A stretch of 64,000 bases of DNA, taken from the NCBI GenBank assembly GCA_900315155.1, contig OMYB01000001.1, positions 242,577 through 306,576 on the forward strand, given 5' to 3'. The translations under genes were made by a program, and so were the position numbers. Positions within the stretch are counted from its first letter, which is position 1. Each line of letters starts with the position of its first letter. This DNA comes from an uncultured Selenomonadales bacterium. Lineage in GTDB: Bacteria > Bacillota > Negativicutes > Selenomonadales > Selenomonadaceae. Below, in pieces: positions 53,706 to 62,221 of the stretch. The notes under the pieces were generated by a model, which searched no databases, was not told the DNA's origin, and saw only the letters and a program-made list of their open reading frames with translations.

Positions 53706-54662
53706 TCAGATGATGTTGTTGTCTTTCAGAACTTCCTGAACGCTTGCTGCACTCTTCTTGAGGAGCTCTACCTCTTCATCCGTAAGGACCGGAGCAATGC
53801 GTTTTACGACGCCGTCCTTGCCGATGACGCTCGGCAGCGAAAGGGAAACATCTTTCAGGCCATACTCACCATGCAGCGGCATGGAAACCGGCGTGACCAT
53901 ATGCTCATCGAAGAACACAGCCTTCGCGAGGCGGCAGGCGCCCATGGCGATACCCGTATTCGTCCAGCCCTTCGACTCGAGGACATCGTAAGCCGTCTCA
54001 ACGACTTCATGACCGACCGCTGCGCGGTCCAGCGGCTTCTCGTGGTCATAGTAGTTATCGAGCTGATCGATAGGAACGCCGCCGATGTGGAGAAGGCTCC
54101 ATGCAGGGAAAGCGGAGTTGCCGTGCTCGCCGAGCATATACGCCTGGATATCTGCCGGATTCACATGATAATGCTTGCCGACAATGTATTTGAAACGCAT
54201 CGTCTCGAGCGTCGTGCCCGTGCCGAACAGGCGGCCCTCCGGATAATCGAACTTCGTGGCTGCGAGGTGCACCATGACATCGAGCGGATTCGTAATCATG
54301 ATGAATACCGCGTCCGTCGTGTATTTCACGACATTTGCCATAATCTCTTTCATGACTTTCGTATTCTCACGGGCGAGGCTTAGGCGCTCATGGCTCACGC
54401 CAGCCTGGATGCTCGGGCCTGCTGCGCAGATGATCACATCCGTGTCTTTCAGGTCTTCCCAGCTGCCGGAGTAGACGTTCATGCCCGGTGTCAGATCTGC
54501 GGACAGGGAATGCATGGCATCGAGAGCCTCACCATGTGCCACCCCCGGCTTCGTATCAATGCAGACAATCTCCGGTGCCAGCTGGCAGGCAATCGCGCGT
54601 GCGAGCACAGCGGAACCGACATGGCCAAGGCCCAGGATAGCAAGTTTGTGTGTACGTTTCAT
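53706..54662 (-). CDS. L-lactate / L-2-hydroxyacid dehydrogenase
   Basis: NAD-dependent enzyme of the LDH/MDH family, 318 residues. Rossmann motif ILGLGHVGSAVL near residue 8; catalytic His180 in GEHGNS; Arg93 in the mobile loop. The loop (AGPSIQAGVSHERLSL) is two residues longer than the classical lactate loop with Gln-Lys-Pro, and the Asp of the Asp-His pair is Glu (LETMRF). Substrate may therefore be a larger 2-oxoacid, as in hydroxyisocaproate dehydrogenases, rather than pyruvate. The ATG at 54660-54662 has AAGGGGA seven bases upstream. Own promoter and terminator. Confidence 0.82.
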   Translation of the reverse strand: MKRTHKLAILGLGHVGSAVLARAIACQLAPEIVCIDTKPGVAHGEALDAMHSLSADLTPGMNVYSGSWEDLKDTDVIICAAGPSIQAGVSHERLSLARENTKVMKEIMANVVKYTTDAVFIMITNPLDVMVHLAATKFDYPEGRLFGTGTTLETMRFKYIVGKHYHVNPADIQAYMLGEHGNSAFPAWSLLHIGGVPIDQLDNYYDHEKPLDRAAVGHEVVETAYDVLESKGWTNTGIAMGACRLAKAVFFDEHMVTPVSMPLHGEYGLKDVSLSLPSVIGKDGVVKRIAPVLTDEEVELLKKSAASVQEVLKDNNII

Positions 54663-54766
54663 GAAATAATCCCCTTTCTGCAACCATCGGAGCAGGTTTA
54701 CAAAGAGCTGGTAAAATTACGCTTATTTATTTGATTTTTATTCTCTATGTCCTGCTGTTGGATACA

Positions 54767-54795
54767 ATATTACCACTGTAGACATTCTTTGTCAA
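54767..54795 (-). promoter_or_regulatory. Promoter of the 2-hydroxyacid dehydrogenase gene
   Basis: Minus-strand -35 TTGACA (54790-54795), 17-base spacer, -10 TAATAT (54767-54772), about 100 bases upstream of the ATG. It begins just after the polC terminator. Confidence 0.65.
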
Positions 54796-54806
54796 TGACC
54801 GATGAG

Positions 54807-54835
54807 AAAAAAAGCACCACCCGGAAAAGGTGGTG
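54807..54835 (-). terminator. Terminator of polC
   Basis: Perfect 7-bp stem CACCACC / GGTGGTG with a 7-base loop, followed by CTTTTTTT on the minus strand, nine bases past the polC stop. Confidence 0.92.
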
Positions 54836-54844
54836 TGGAAACCG

Positions 54845-57800
54845 TCATCCGATGCCCGCGAAAAGGTCGAGCTGATCGCTCTCGCTCATGCCTTCGAGGC
54901 AGCCATGCTGGCGGAGAATTTCGATATTTGTCTTGGAAATGCCGGAGCGGATGCGGAGATTCTCAATGGATGTGAATTCGCCATCTTCTCGCGCCTCCAC
55001 AATCGCATCAGCAGCTTTCGCGCCCATGCCCGCCAGGCTCGCAAACGGTGGCAGAAGACTGTCGCCATCGATGATGAACTTCTCTGCACCGGAACGATAG
55101 AGGTCGACATGCTCGCAGTTGTAGCCACGCAGGTACATCTCCCAGGCGAGCTGCAGCACGATAAGCGTCGCATTCTGCTTCGCATCCAGCTTCTTGATCT
55201 TTGCCGCCGCGTTGAGCTCATCGATCTGGCTCTTGACATAATCCTTGCCGCGCGCAATGACGTTCGCGTCGAACTCATCTGCGCGGATGGAGAAATAGGC
55301 GGCGTAATACGCGAGCGGATAATGTACCTTGCAAAAGGCAATGCGGTACGCCATCATGACATACGCCGTGGCATGCGCACGCGGGAACAGGTACTTGATC
55401 TTCTGGCACGACTCGATAAACCAGTCCGGAATCTTGCCATCGCGGAGTTTCTTCTCGACGTCCGGTGCGATACCGCGGCCCTTACGCACTTTCTCCATCG
55501 TCTTGAAGGAAAGCAGCGGCTCTATGCCGTGATGGATGAGATACATCATGATATCGTCACGTGCCGAGATAGCGTTCTTGATCGTGCAGGTACCGGCACG
55601 GATCAGATCCTGCGCGTTGCCGAGCCAGACATCCGTGCCATGCGAGAAGCCCGAAATACGCACGAGGTCCGAGAACACATTCGGCTGTGTATCATCGATC
55701 ATCTGGCGCGTGAATGGCGTGCGGAACTCTGGAATGCCGAACGTCCCCGACGTTGCCCCGAGCTCGTCCGGCGTGACGCCGAGCGCCTGCGTGCCGTGGA
55801 AAATCGACATCGTAGCGGGGTCGTCGAGCGGAATCGTCTTCGGGTCGCGGTGCGTGAGATCCTGCAGCATGCGGATAACCGTCGGATCATCGTGGCCGAG
55901 GATATCGAGCTTGACGAGACGGCTGGAAATCGAATGGTAATCGAAATGTGTCGTAATCGTCGGGCTGTTCACATCGTTGGCCGGATGCTGGATCGGCGTG
56001 AAGAAATGCACGTCCATGTTGCGCGGCACAACCATGATGCCCGCAGGATGCTGGCCCGTCGTCGACTTGACACCCATGCACCCGTGTGCGAGATGGTCGA
56101 TATAGGAGATGTGCTTGCGTACGCCCTTCTCCTCGAAATACTTCTTGACATAGCCGAATGCCGTCTTATCCGCGACCGTCTGGATAGAGCCAGCCTTGTA
56201 GACGTTATCCTTGCCAAACAGGACCTCGGTGTATTTATGCGCCACCGGCTGATACGTACCCGAGAAATTCAGGTCGATATCCGGAACCTTATCACCATCG
56301 AAGCCAAGAAATACGGCAAATGGGATATCATGGCCGTCCTTGATGAGCGGCGTGCCGCAGACCGGACAGACCTTGTTCGGCAAATCGTAGCCGCAGCCGT
56401 ACGAACCATCCGTGATGAAATGGCTGTATTGGCAGTGCGGGCAGCGGTAATGCGGTGGCAGCGGATTGACCTCCGTGATGCCGATCATCGTCGCGATGAA
56501 CGACGAACCGACCGACCCTCGGGAGCCGACAAGGTAACCATCGTCATTCGACTTCTTCACGAGGCGCTGCGCGATGAGGTACAGGGAGGAAAAGCCATGT
56601 GCGATAATCGGCTTGAGTTCCTGTTCGAGACGGTCTTCGACGATCTTCGGCAGGTTGTCCCCATACATCTTCTTTGCCCGGGCGTACGAAGTCTCGCGTA
56701 TCTCATGATCGGCGCCGGGCAGTGCCGGGGAATAAAGCTCATCCGGAATCGGCTTGAACTTTTCGATGGACTCTGCGATCTTGCGTGGATTCGTCACGAC
56801 CGCCTCATAAGCTTCTTCCTCCCCGAGATACTGGAACTCCGCCAGCATCTCCTCCGTCGTGCGCAGGTAGATGGGCGGCTGATGATCCGCATCGCTGAAG
56901 CCCTTGCCCTTCTGGATAATGGCGCGGTAAATCGAATCCTCCGGATTGAGGAAATGCACATCGCAGGTCGCGACGAGCATCTTGCCGAGCTTCTTCGCCA
57001 GTTCGGCCACCTTCATATTGATGGCAATGAGGTCCTCATCGCTTTGGAAATTCGTATATTTCGGATCGCGGACGAGGAAATCATTGTTATGGATCGGCTG
57101 GATCTCCAGATAATCGTAGAACGAGGCAATCTCTAAGAGTTCCTCGTCCGGTGCGCCGTGCTCGATGGCCTGTATGAGCTCACCCGCCTCGCAGGCGGAG
57201 CCGATGAGCAGGCCATCGCGGTACTCCTCGATGATATGCTTCGGCAGGCGCGGACGGCGGTAGAAATACTTCATATGCGAAAGCGAAACCAGCTGATAAA
57301 GGTTCCTCAGCCCGTTCGGATTCTTGGCCAGGAAGATGATGTGGTTCGCCTTGCCCGCCTTGTAATCGCCGTCCCCGCAGAGATAGCCCTCCATGCCATA
57401 GATGATCTTGGTATCGAGCTTCGCGGCGCATTTTGCGGCATTTGGAAACGCCTGCACGACGCCGTGATCCGTAATCGCAACCGCCGGCCAGCCCCAGCGG
57501 TTCGCCGTCGTGATCAAATCCTCCACGGAGTCGACGGCATCCATGTCGCTCATCGTCGTATGCGCATGGAGCTCGACGCGCTTGACCTCCGCATGGTCTT
57601 CCCGGAGTTTCTTCTCTTTCTTCGCGAGGCTGTCGATAAAAAGCACATACTCGTTCTGATAGGTATCGAAACGGACAGAACCCCGTACGCGCACATACAT
57701 GCCCTCCTTGAGTTTTCCCATGACGGTCTCAAGGTCCTCATCATCGCCGCTCTTGCCGCGTTTCGGCTTGAAGAACTTCTTGCAGCTGATGCCGTTCGTC

Positions 57801-58690
57801 TCGTCCGTGATGCAGAAGGTGAGCAGCTGCGTGCCCGTTTTGAACGAGATGGTCTTGAGGCCGGAGCCCGGACCCTCGCCGATGAGGCCTTCCAGGATGA
57901 TGTTCTTCATCTCGCCGTCGATCTCGGCAATCTTCTTCGCCTCGCCGTTCACGCCGCGACCGAAGATCAGGTTGCCAGCAGCCTGCACGACCACGGGCTT
58001 ACGGACATCATCCGCAGCAGAGGATTTCCTGTGTGCTGGCGATGACTTCGCTGCCGACGACCGGCTGGCAGGTGCTTTTTTCCTTGGTGCAGCTGCCTTC
58101 TTATGCTCAGCCATCTCTCGGCGGACTGCGGCGCGATACTCCTTCGTTTGGAAGCTGTCGTCGACATGGACGTCCTCCAATGCCTCCGCACTCGCCTCAC
58201 AGACGAAAGAGCAGCGGTAGCCGATAATCTGCTCGAGATGGTTCTCGAGTGCAGGAATGACATCATGCCCCTCTATGATTTCCTTGCCGAACTCACCAGG
58301 AACCTCAAGCAGAATCTGATTTCCCTTTACGTGGTAGTGCGAGCGCTTCAGCACCTGCAGGACAATGATATTATCCTGCGTGCAGCGATGCACGAGTTTC
58401 GGCCAGACCCGCCCGAGAGCATCCTCGATATCGACGACATCCTGATAAATGTCAACAGCTGAGAGCCCGCAGTTGGCCGCGATATAGGCTGCCGCTTCCT
58501 CAATCAGATGATCGGGAAGCAGCCGCTGCGTGGCAACTGCGATCTCCCAGCTGTTCGTCTCTGGTGACACCTCGACATGCCGGATCGAGACCGCATCAAG
58601 CAGGCCGGTCTCCTCATCGGAGATGTCCATACCCGCTACGAGGCGGGCAAACATATTCGGATGATCCGGTACGATCCGATATTTATGCAT
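54845..58690 (-). CDS. polC: DNA polymerase III PolC-type alpha subunit lacking the exonuclease domain
   Basis: Replicative polymerase of 1281 residues. An N-terminal domain is followed by a Lys/Ala/Ser-rich linker (about 195-230), an OB domain (about 235-355), a PHP domain (from about 370; HAHTTMSDMDAV), palm, Cys4 zinc motif (CPHCQ ... CPVC), catalytic Asp in PDIDLNFSG, and the clamp-binding peptide QLDLF at the C-terminus. In B. subtilis PolC (about 1437 residues) a DEDD exonuclease is inserted within the PHP region; here MEGYLCGDGDYK (about 433-444) runs straight into KANHIIFLAKN. Proofreading must come from another protein. Confidence 0.95.
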   Translation of the reverse strand: MHKYRIVPDHPNMFARLVAGMDISDEETGLLDAVSIRHVEVSPETNSWEIAVATQRLLPDHLIEEAAAYIAANCGLSAVDIYQDVVDIEDALGRVWPKLVHRCTQDNIIVLQVLKRSHYHVKGNQILLEVPGEFGKEIIEGHDVIPALENHLEQIIGYRCSFVCEASAEALEDVHVDDSFQTKEYRAAVRREMAEHKKAAAPRKKAPASRSSAAKSSPAHRKSSAADDVRKPVVVQAAGNLIFGRGVNGEAKKIAEIDGEMKNIILEGLIGEGPGSGLKTISFKTGTQLLTFCITDETNGISCKKFFKPKRGKSGDDEDLETVMGKLKEGMYVRVRGSVRFDTYQNEYVLFIDSLAKKEKKLREDHAEVKRVELHAHTTMSDMDAVDSVEDLITTANRWGWPAVAITDHGVVQAFPNAAKCAAKLDTKIIYGMEGYLCGDGDYKAGKANHIIFLAKNPNGLRNLYQLVSLSHMKYFYRRPRLPKHIIEEYRDGLLIGSACEAGELIQAIEHGAPDEELLEIASFYDYLEIQPIHNNDFLVRDPKYTNFQSDEDLIAINMKVAELAKKLGKMLVATCDVHFLNPEDSIYRAIIQKGKGFSDADHQPPIYLRTTEEMLAEFQYLGEEEAYEAVVTNPRKIAESIEKFKPIPDELYSPALPGADHEIRETSYARAKKMYGDNLPKIVEDRLEQELKPIIAHGFSSLYLIAQRLVKKSNDDGYLVGSRGSVGSSFIATMIGITEVNPLPPHYRCPHCQYSHFITDGSYGCGYDLPNKVCPVCGTPLIKDGHDIPFAVFLGFDGDKVPDIDLNFSGTYQPVAHKYTEVLFGKDNVYKAGSIQTVADKTAFGYVKKYFEEKGVRKHISYIDHLAHGCMGVKSTTGQHPAGIMVVPRNMDVHFFTPIQHPANDVNSPTITTHFDYHSISSRLVKLDILGHDDPTVIRMLQDLTHRDPKTIPLDDPATMSIFHGTQALGVTPDELGATSGTFGIPEFRTPFTRQMIDDTQPNVFSDLVRISGFSHGTDVWLGNAQDLIRAGTCTIKNAISARDDIMMYLIHHGIEPLLSFKTMEKVRKGRGIAPDVEKKLRDGKIPDWFIESCQKIKYLFPRAHATAYVMMAYRIAFCKVHYPLAYYAAYFSIRADEFDANVIARGKDYVKSQIDELNAAAKIKKLDAKQNATLIVLQLAWEMYLRGYNCEHVDLYRSGAEKFIIDGDSLLPPFASLAGMGAKAADAIVEAREDGEFTSIENLRIRSGISKTNIEILRQHGCLEGMSESDQLDLFAGIG

Positions 58691-58693
58691 GCC

Positions 58694-59119
58694 TTATTTC
58701 TCCTCCGGTGCTTTTCCGCCCTGTGACGGATCGCTGATACGCTTATCGGCAAACTGGATATGTGCCGTGAGCCATTTCGCCAGGAAGTCAAGAATATCAC
58801 CAATATACTTATCCTGATTCTCGTCAACTTTCTTGAGATCGATGGCTTCGAGCTTTGCAACAAAGAGCTTATGCGCGCGCTTCTCACTCCAGATATGCTG
58901 GAAATCGATGCTCTCCATGTACTCCTCTTCATGCGCGAAATGCGTCTTCGTATATTCGCGCAGTTCCTCGATGACGTCGACGATCTTATCGTACTTATCC
59001 GTCACGAGCTCATCATGGAGCAGGTCGTAAGTCTGGTTCGCGAGCTCAAAAAGATGCTCATGTTCCTCATCGATGAACTCAATGCCCGTCAGGAAATCTT
59101 TGGTGAATTCATACTTCAT
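58694..59119 (-). CDS. Bacteriohemerythrin
   Basis: Oxygen-binding di-iron four-helix protein of 141 residues. Iron ligands fit the family pattern: His in DEEHEHLFEL, the HFAHEEEYM segment and HKLFVAKLE, then a C-terminal LTAHIQFADKRI. It may store, sense or scavenge oxygen in an anaerobe. The ATG at 59117-59119 lies inside the end of the upstream gene; a GTG three codons earlier has GGGGAG closer to it and is possible. Confidence 0.92.
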   Translation of the reverse strand: MKYEFTKDFLTGIEFIDEEHEHLFELANQTYDLLHDELVTDKYDKIVDVIEELREYTKTHFAHEEEYMESIDFQHIWSEKRAHKLFVAKLEAIDLKKVDENQDKYIGDILDFLAKWLTAHIQFADKRISDPSQGGKAPEEK

Positions 59120-59519
59120 GGTTAACACTCTTCTCCCCTATCAGCGTGCGGATCCGTTCCATGATCTGCTGCGTATCAGAACCAGCAAGCACACGCTTTG
59201 CACATACCCTTGGACTGACGGCCAGTACGATGCCGTCACCATTGTAAAGCATGGCATCGAACTGAAGCATGCTCCAGTCCGATGTATGATAATAAAGCCG
59301 CACAGGAGCTACATAAGCAGAAACGCCGTAAACCGGCTCATGGAACGTAACACGCAGCATTGCGCCGCCCTCTTCTTCTGCCGGATGGTACCATGCCTTT
59401 TCGGCATCCATCGCATAGCTTGCCATCGCATCCTCTCCCACGGGAATCCACTCCGCGCCGAGCGCAGTCGGCAGGCACGCGAAAAGACCGAGCAGGACAA
59501 GCAGGAATAAACGTTTCAT
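59109..59519 (-). CDS. Exported protein of unknown function
   Basis: A 136-residue secreted protein with a signal peptide (1-21, ending ALG). The body begins EWIPVGEDAMASYAMDAEKA and keeps a pattern of short beta strands, somewhat like small surface or adhesin-E-type proteins, but I cannot assign a family. The ATG has AGGTGA upstream. It overlaps the bacteriohemerythrin start, so they are probably co-expressed. Confidence 0.75.
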   Translation of the reverse strand: MKRLFLLVLLGLFACLPTALGAEWIPVGEDAMASYAMDAEKAWYHPAEEEGGAMLRVTFHEPVYGVSAYVAPVRLYYHTSDWSMLQFDAMLYNGDGIVLAVSPRVCAKRVLAGSDTQQIMERIRTLIGEKSVNHEV

Positions 59520-59614
59520 CGAAATCACCTTCCCTTAAAAAGATGCTTCCAATCTCCTACGATAGGCGGTTATATTCTATTGTGGGGCATCCCCGTTCCG
59601 GCCGCTTGGAGCAA

Positions 59615-59860
59615 TCAGAACCGCATGCTGTTGCCGAGGCCGTAGATCATCAGGAACCCAACGAGAATCAGGAACGCACTGCCGAAAATATACATGAGCA
59701 GCATTCCTGTCCCAAGGATCTTGCCATTGCTGAGTTTCTTGACCGGGTAATCTTCATGGACAACATACCCTCCCATTGTCAGGTAGCCTCCAAGCAGGAA
59801 ACCGAAGCCGCAGACCAGCAGCAGGCCGATGATCACTTCTATGGGCGGCATGGGAATCAT
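59615..59860 (-). CDS. Small membrane protein of unknown function
   Basis: 81 residues with two transmembrane helices (about 7-30 and 48-74) joined by a charged loop (HEDYPVKKLSNGK). No family recognised. Alternative ATG three codons in (59851). It stands between two unknown genes with no visible operon partner. Confidence 0.65.
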   Translation of the reverse strand: MIPMPPIEVIIGLLLVCGFGFLLGGYLTMGGYVVHEDYPVKKLSNGKILGTGMLLMYIFGSAFLILVGFLMIYGLGNSMRF

Positions 59861-59899
59861 CTTCTTTCTCTATTTTCTCGAACCGACAAGTTTCGGCAA

Positions 59900-60349
59900 T
59901 CAACCATTATCCGCAGATACGAAAAGTCCACGATAACGAGGTTCTGTTACGCGGCAGATCTGGTTCAGCCGCTCTCCGTACATGGCATCGAACACAGCGG
60001 GCCAATAAGGCAGTTCGTTGAGGCTGTGCACCTTCGTATACCAGGAACCATCATCAAAGACGATGATCTGATAATAGATGCTCTCGTCCTCTGGCTCCTC
60101 AGAAGCCATATCCTCCTCCATGAGGTCCCGTTCTGCCGATGCCGACCTGGCAACATCCGCCAGGATGCGCCGCTCGTCCTCCAGCCGGGCAAAGATGATA
60201 TGCAGGCTGCGATGATGGCGGAATGCCTCCGTACGGATCTCCAGCTCGTACTGCTCCGCAATAGACTGCAGGTTCTTCTCTATCGTGACGAGAGGCAGAG
60301 TGCGGATTCCCAATGCCTTGATAACCTGAACGATAATGTCTGCTAACAT
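59900..60349 (-). CDS. Conserved-looking cytoplasmic protein of unknown function
   Basis: 149 residues, no signal or membrane segment, acidic centre (LMEEDMASEEPEDES). The C-terminal half (YYQIIVFDDGSWYTKVHSL, MYGERLNQICRVTEPRYRG) has a beta pattern suggesting a small domain. I do not recognise a family. The ATG has GAGGA just upstream, after a gap of about 150 bases below murB with no clear promoter. Confidence 0.65.
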   Translation of the reverse strand: MLADIIVQVIKALGIRTLPLVTIEKNLQSIAEQYELEIRTEAFRHHRSLHIIFARLEDERRILADVARSASAERDLMEEDMASEEPEDESIYYQIIVFDDGSWYTKVHSLNELPYWPAVFDAMYGERLNQICRVTEPRYRGLFVSADNG

Positions 60350-60499
60350 AGTTCCTCACAGTATCCGATATGGTACGGAATAAAGAGCCTGCGCATATCG
60401 ATGCACCCCTTGGTCCGTGCGCCGATAGTCGCAAAGCACACTCTTCATCTTCCTTATAGTATTCGAAATGGAGAGGGCTTTTTCCTGCAAATTATTTTT

Positions 60500-61423
60500 T
60501 TATTCTTCGCCGATGATGCGGACCTCCGGATGAAGCTCGACGCCATGCGCTTCTTTGACCTGGCGCTGTACCTCATGGATGAGCCCGAGGACATCGGCAG
60601 CTGTCGCATTGCCCTTGTTTACGACAAAGCCGGCATGCTTCGTCGAAACCTGTGCACCGCCGACTGAAAGGCCCTTGAGCCCCGTCTGGTCGATGAGTGT
60701 GCCCGCAAAATAGCCCTTCGGGCGCTTGAACGTGCTACCCGCGCTCGGCATCTCAAGCGGCTGCTTGCTCTCGCGGCGATGCGTATAATCCGCAATCTTT
60801 GCCTCAATGGCTGTCTTTTCTCCCGGCTCGAGCAGCAGTTCCGCTTCACAGATGGCTTCCCCGTTCTCCTGGAAGACGCTGTGTCGGTAGCCGAGATCCA
60901 GCTGCTCACGCGTGTACGTGCGGATTTCGCCATTCCGCGTCACCGTGCGGACCCTGTCGGCAACGTTTTTCATTTCGCCATCATAGGCGCCGGCATTCAT
61001 GAAAAGCGCACCGCCGATGCTGCCCGGGATGCCGCAGGCGAACTCGAGTCCCGTGAGGCTGTGCTCCGCCGCGCATGCCGAAACGTCCTGGAGCAGGGCA
61101 CCGGCACCGGCGATGATGCGGTTCCCTTCCGCGCGCACATAGGACATCGGGCTGTTAAACTTCACGACAGCGCCGCGGATGCCCTTATCGCGCACCAGAA
61201 CGTTCGAACCATTGCCGAGGATCACGAGCGGAACCTCGTATTCATGGATGAGGCTCAGGATTTTCTGCGCCTCCTCTACGGAGCCCGGAAAAATGAGGAA
61301 GTCGGCCGGACCACCGATCTCGAACGTCGTGTGGAGCTTCATCGGCTCATCCATGAGGAACTGCTCCGGCTTCAGGAAAGCCTGGCAGGAAGCGATAAAT
61401 TTTTCTTTCGCTGCATTATCCAA
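60500..61423 (-). CDS. murB: UDP-N-acetylenolpyruvoylglucosamine reductase
   Basis: FAD enzyme making UDP-N-acetylmuramate for peptidoglycan. 307 residues; FAD site VILGNGSNVLVRDKG near residue 93, GIPGSIGGALFMNAGAYDGE near 132, and a C-terminal catalytic Glu in LHPEVRIIGEE. The start is TTG (61421-61423), 10 bases after AAGGGG; no other start fits. Confidence 0.95.
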   Translation of the reverse strand: MDNAAKEKFIASCQAFLKPEQFLMDEPMKLHTTFEIGGPADFLIFPGSVEEAQKILSLIHEYEVPLVILGNGSNVLVRDKGIRGAVVKFNSPMSYVRAEGNRIIAGAGALLQDVSACAAEHSLTGLEFACGIPGSIGGALFMNAGAYDGEMKNVADRVRTVTRNGEIRTYTREQLDLGYRHSVFQENGEAICEAELLLEPGEKTAIEAKIADYTHRRESKQPLEMPSAGSTFKRPKGYFAGTLIDQTGLKGLSVGGAQVSTKHAGFVVNKGNATAADVLGLIHEVQRQVKEAHGVELHPEVRIIGEE

Positions 61424-61500
61424 TGCTATCTTACCCCTTATCTATTGTCAAAAAGGACACGGTACGCCGTCAGAGGCTCCCCGCATCCCAACTTTTTTCT

Positions 61501-62001
61501 TCAGTCCACCTGCTTGCCATCGATGCGCAGGCCTGGGCCTTCGTATTCGAGCCCCGGGAAACCGAGCTGACGCTCTGCCTCGAAGGCCACGATGGCCACC
61601 GAGTTCGACAGGTTCAGGGAACGCGCTCCCTTAACCATGGGAATGCGAACGCTGTGGTCCCAGTTCGCCTTCAGGATTTCCTCTGGGATGCCTGCCGTCT
61701 CCTTGCCGAAGACGAGCATGTCATCGGGCTGGTAGTGGATGTCCGTATAGCAGTGCGCCGCCTTCTTCGATAAATAATAGAAGTTATGGCCCGCATACTC
61801 CTTGAGTACCTCATCGAAATTCTCATGATAATGGATCTTGACGAGATGCCAATAATCGAGGCCGGCACGTTTCAGATGCTTGTCATCCGTCGAGAAGCCG
61901 AGCGGCTTCACCAGATGCAGCTCAATGCCCGTATCCGCGCAGGTACGCGCGATATTCCCCGTATTACCCGGAATCTCCGGTTCTATCAGAACGATATGCA
62001 A
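61501..62001 (-). CDS. trmL: tRNA (cytidine/uridine-34-2'-O)-methyltransferase
   Basis: SPOUT (trefoil knot) methyltransferase for the wobble base, 166 residues. Family motifs: HIVLIEPEIPGNTGNIART at the start, FGKETAGIPEE near 96 and GARSLNLSNSVAI near 127. The TTG at 61999-62001 is preceded by GAGGTG six bases away and gives the exact family N-terminus, so it is preferred to an ATG at 62020-62022, which has no ribosome site. Confidence 0.93.
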   Translation of the reverse strand: MHIVLIEPEIPGNTGNIARTCADTGIELHLVKPLGFSTDDKHLKRAGLDYWHLVKIHYHENFDEVLKEYAGHNFYYLSKKAAHCYTDIHYQPDDMLVFGKETAGIPEEILKANWDHSVRIPMVKGARSLNLSNSVAIVAFEAERQLGFPGLEYEGPGLRIDGKQVD

Positions 62002-62221
62002 AAAACACACCTCGAAATGCATAGATTTTCTGCCCGCGGGCAAATCCCTGCAGGCGTACCTATTATAGCCGATTTTCTACGCCATGACAAGAAGTCTCAC
62101 GTCCTTTAACGTGCAAGTAGGACGTACACAAAACGGTAAACTCTTTCGTTCCTGCACGTCGGTATGCTATACTATACATACACGATGACTTGAAATTTAT
62201 CCGGATAGCTGGTTTTTGCAT

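Noticed and set aside
54830..57136. 768-codon plus-strand frame opposite polC
   Set aside because: Antisense shadow of the polymerase gene, with composition rich in Arg, His and Asp and no domain.
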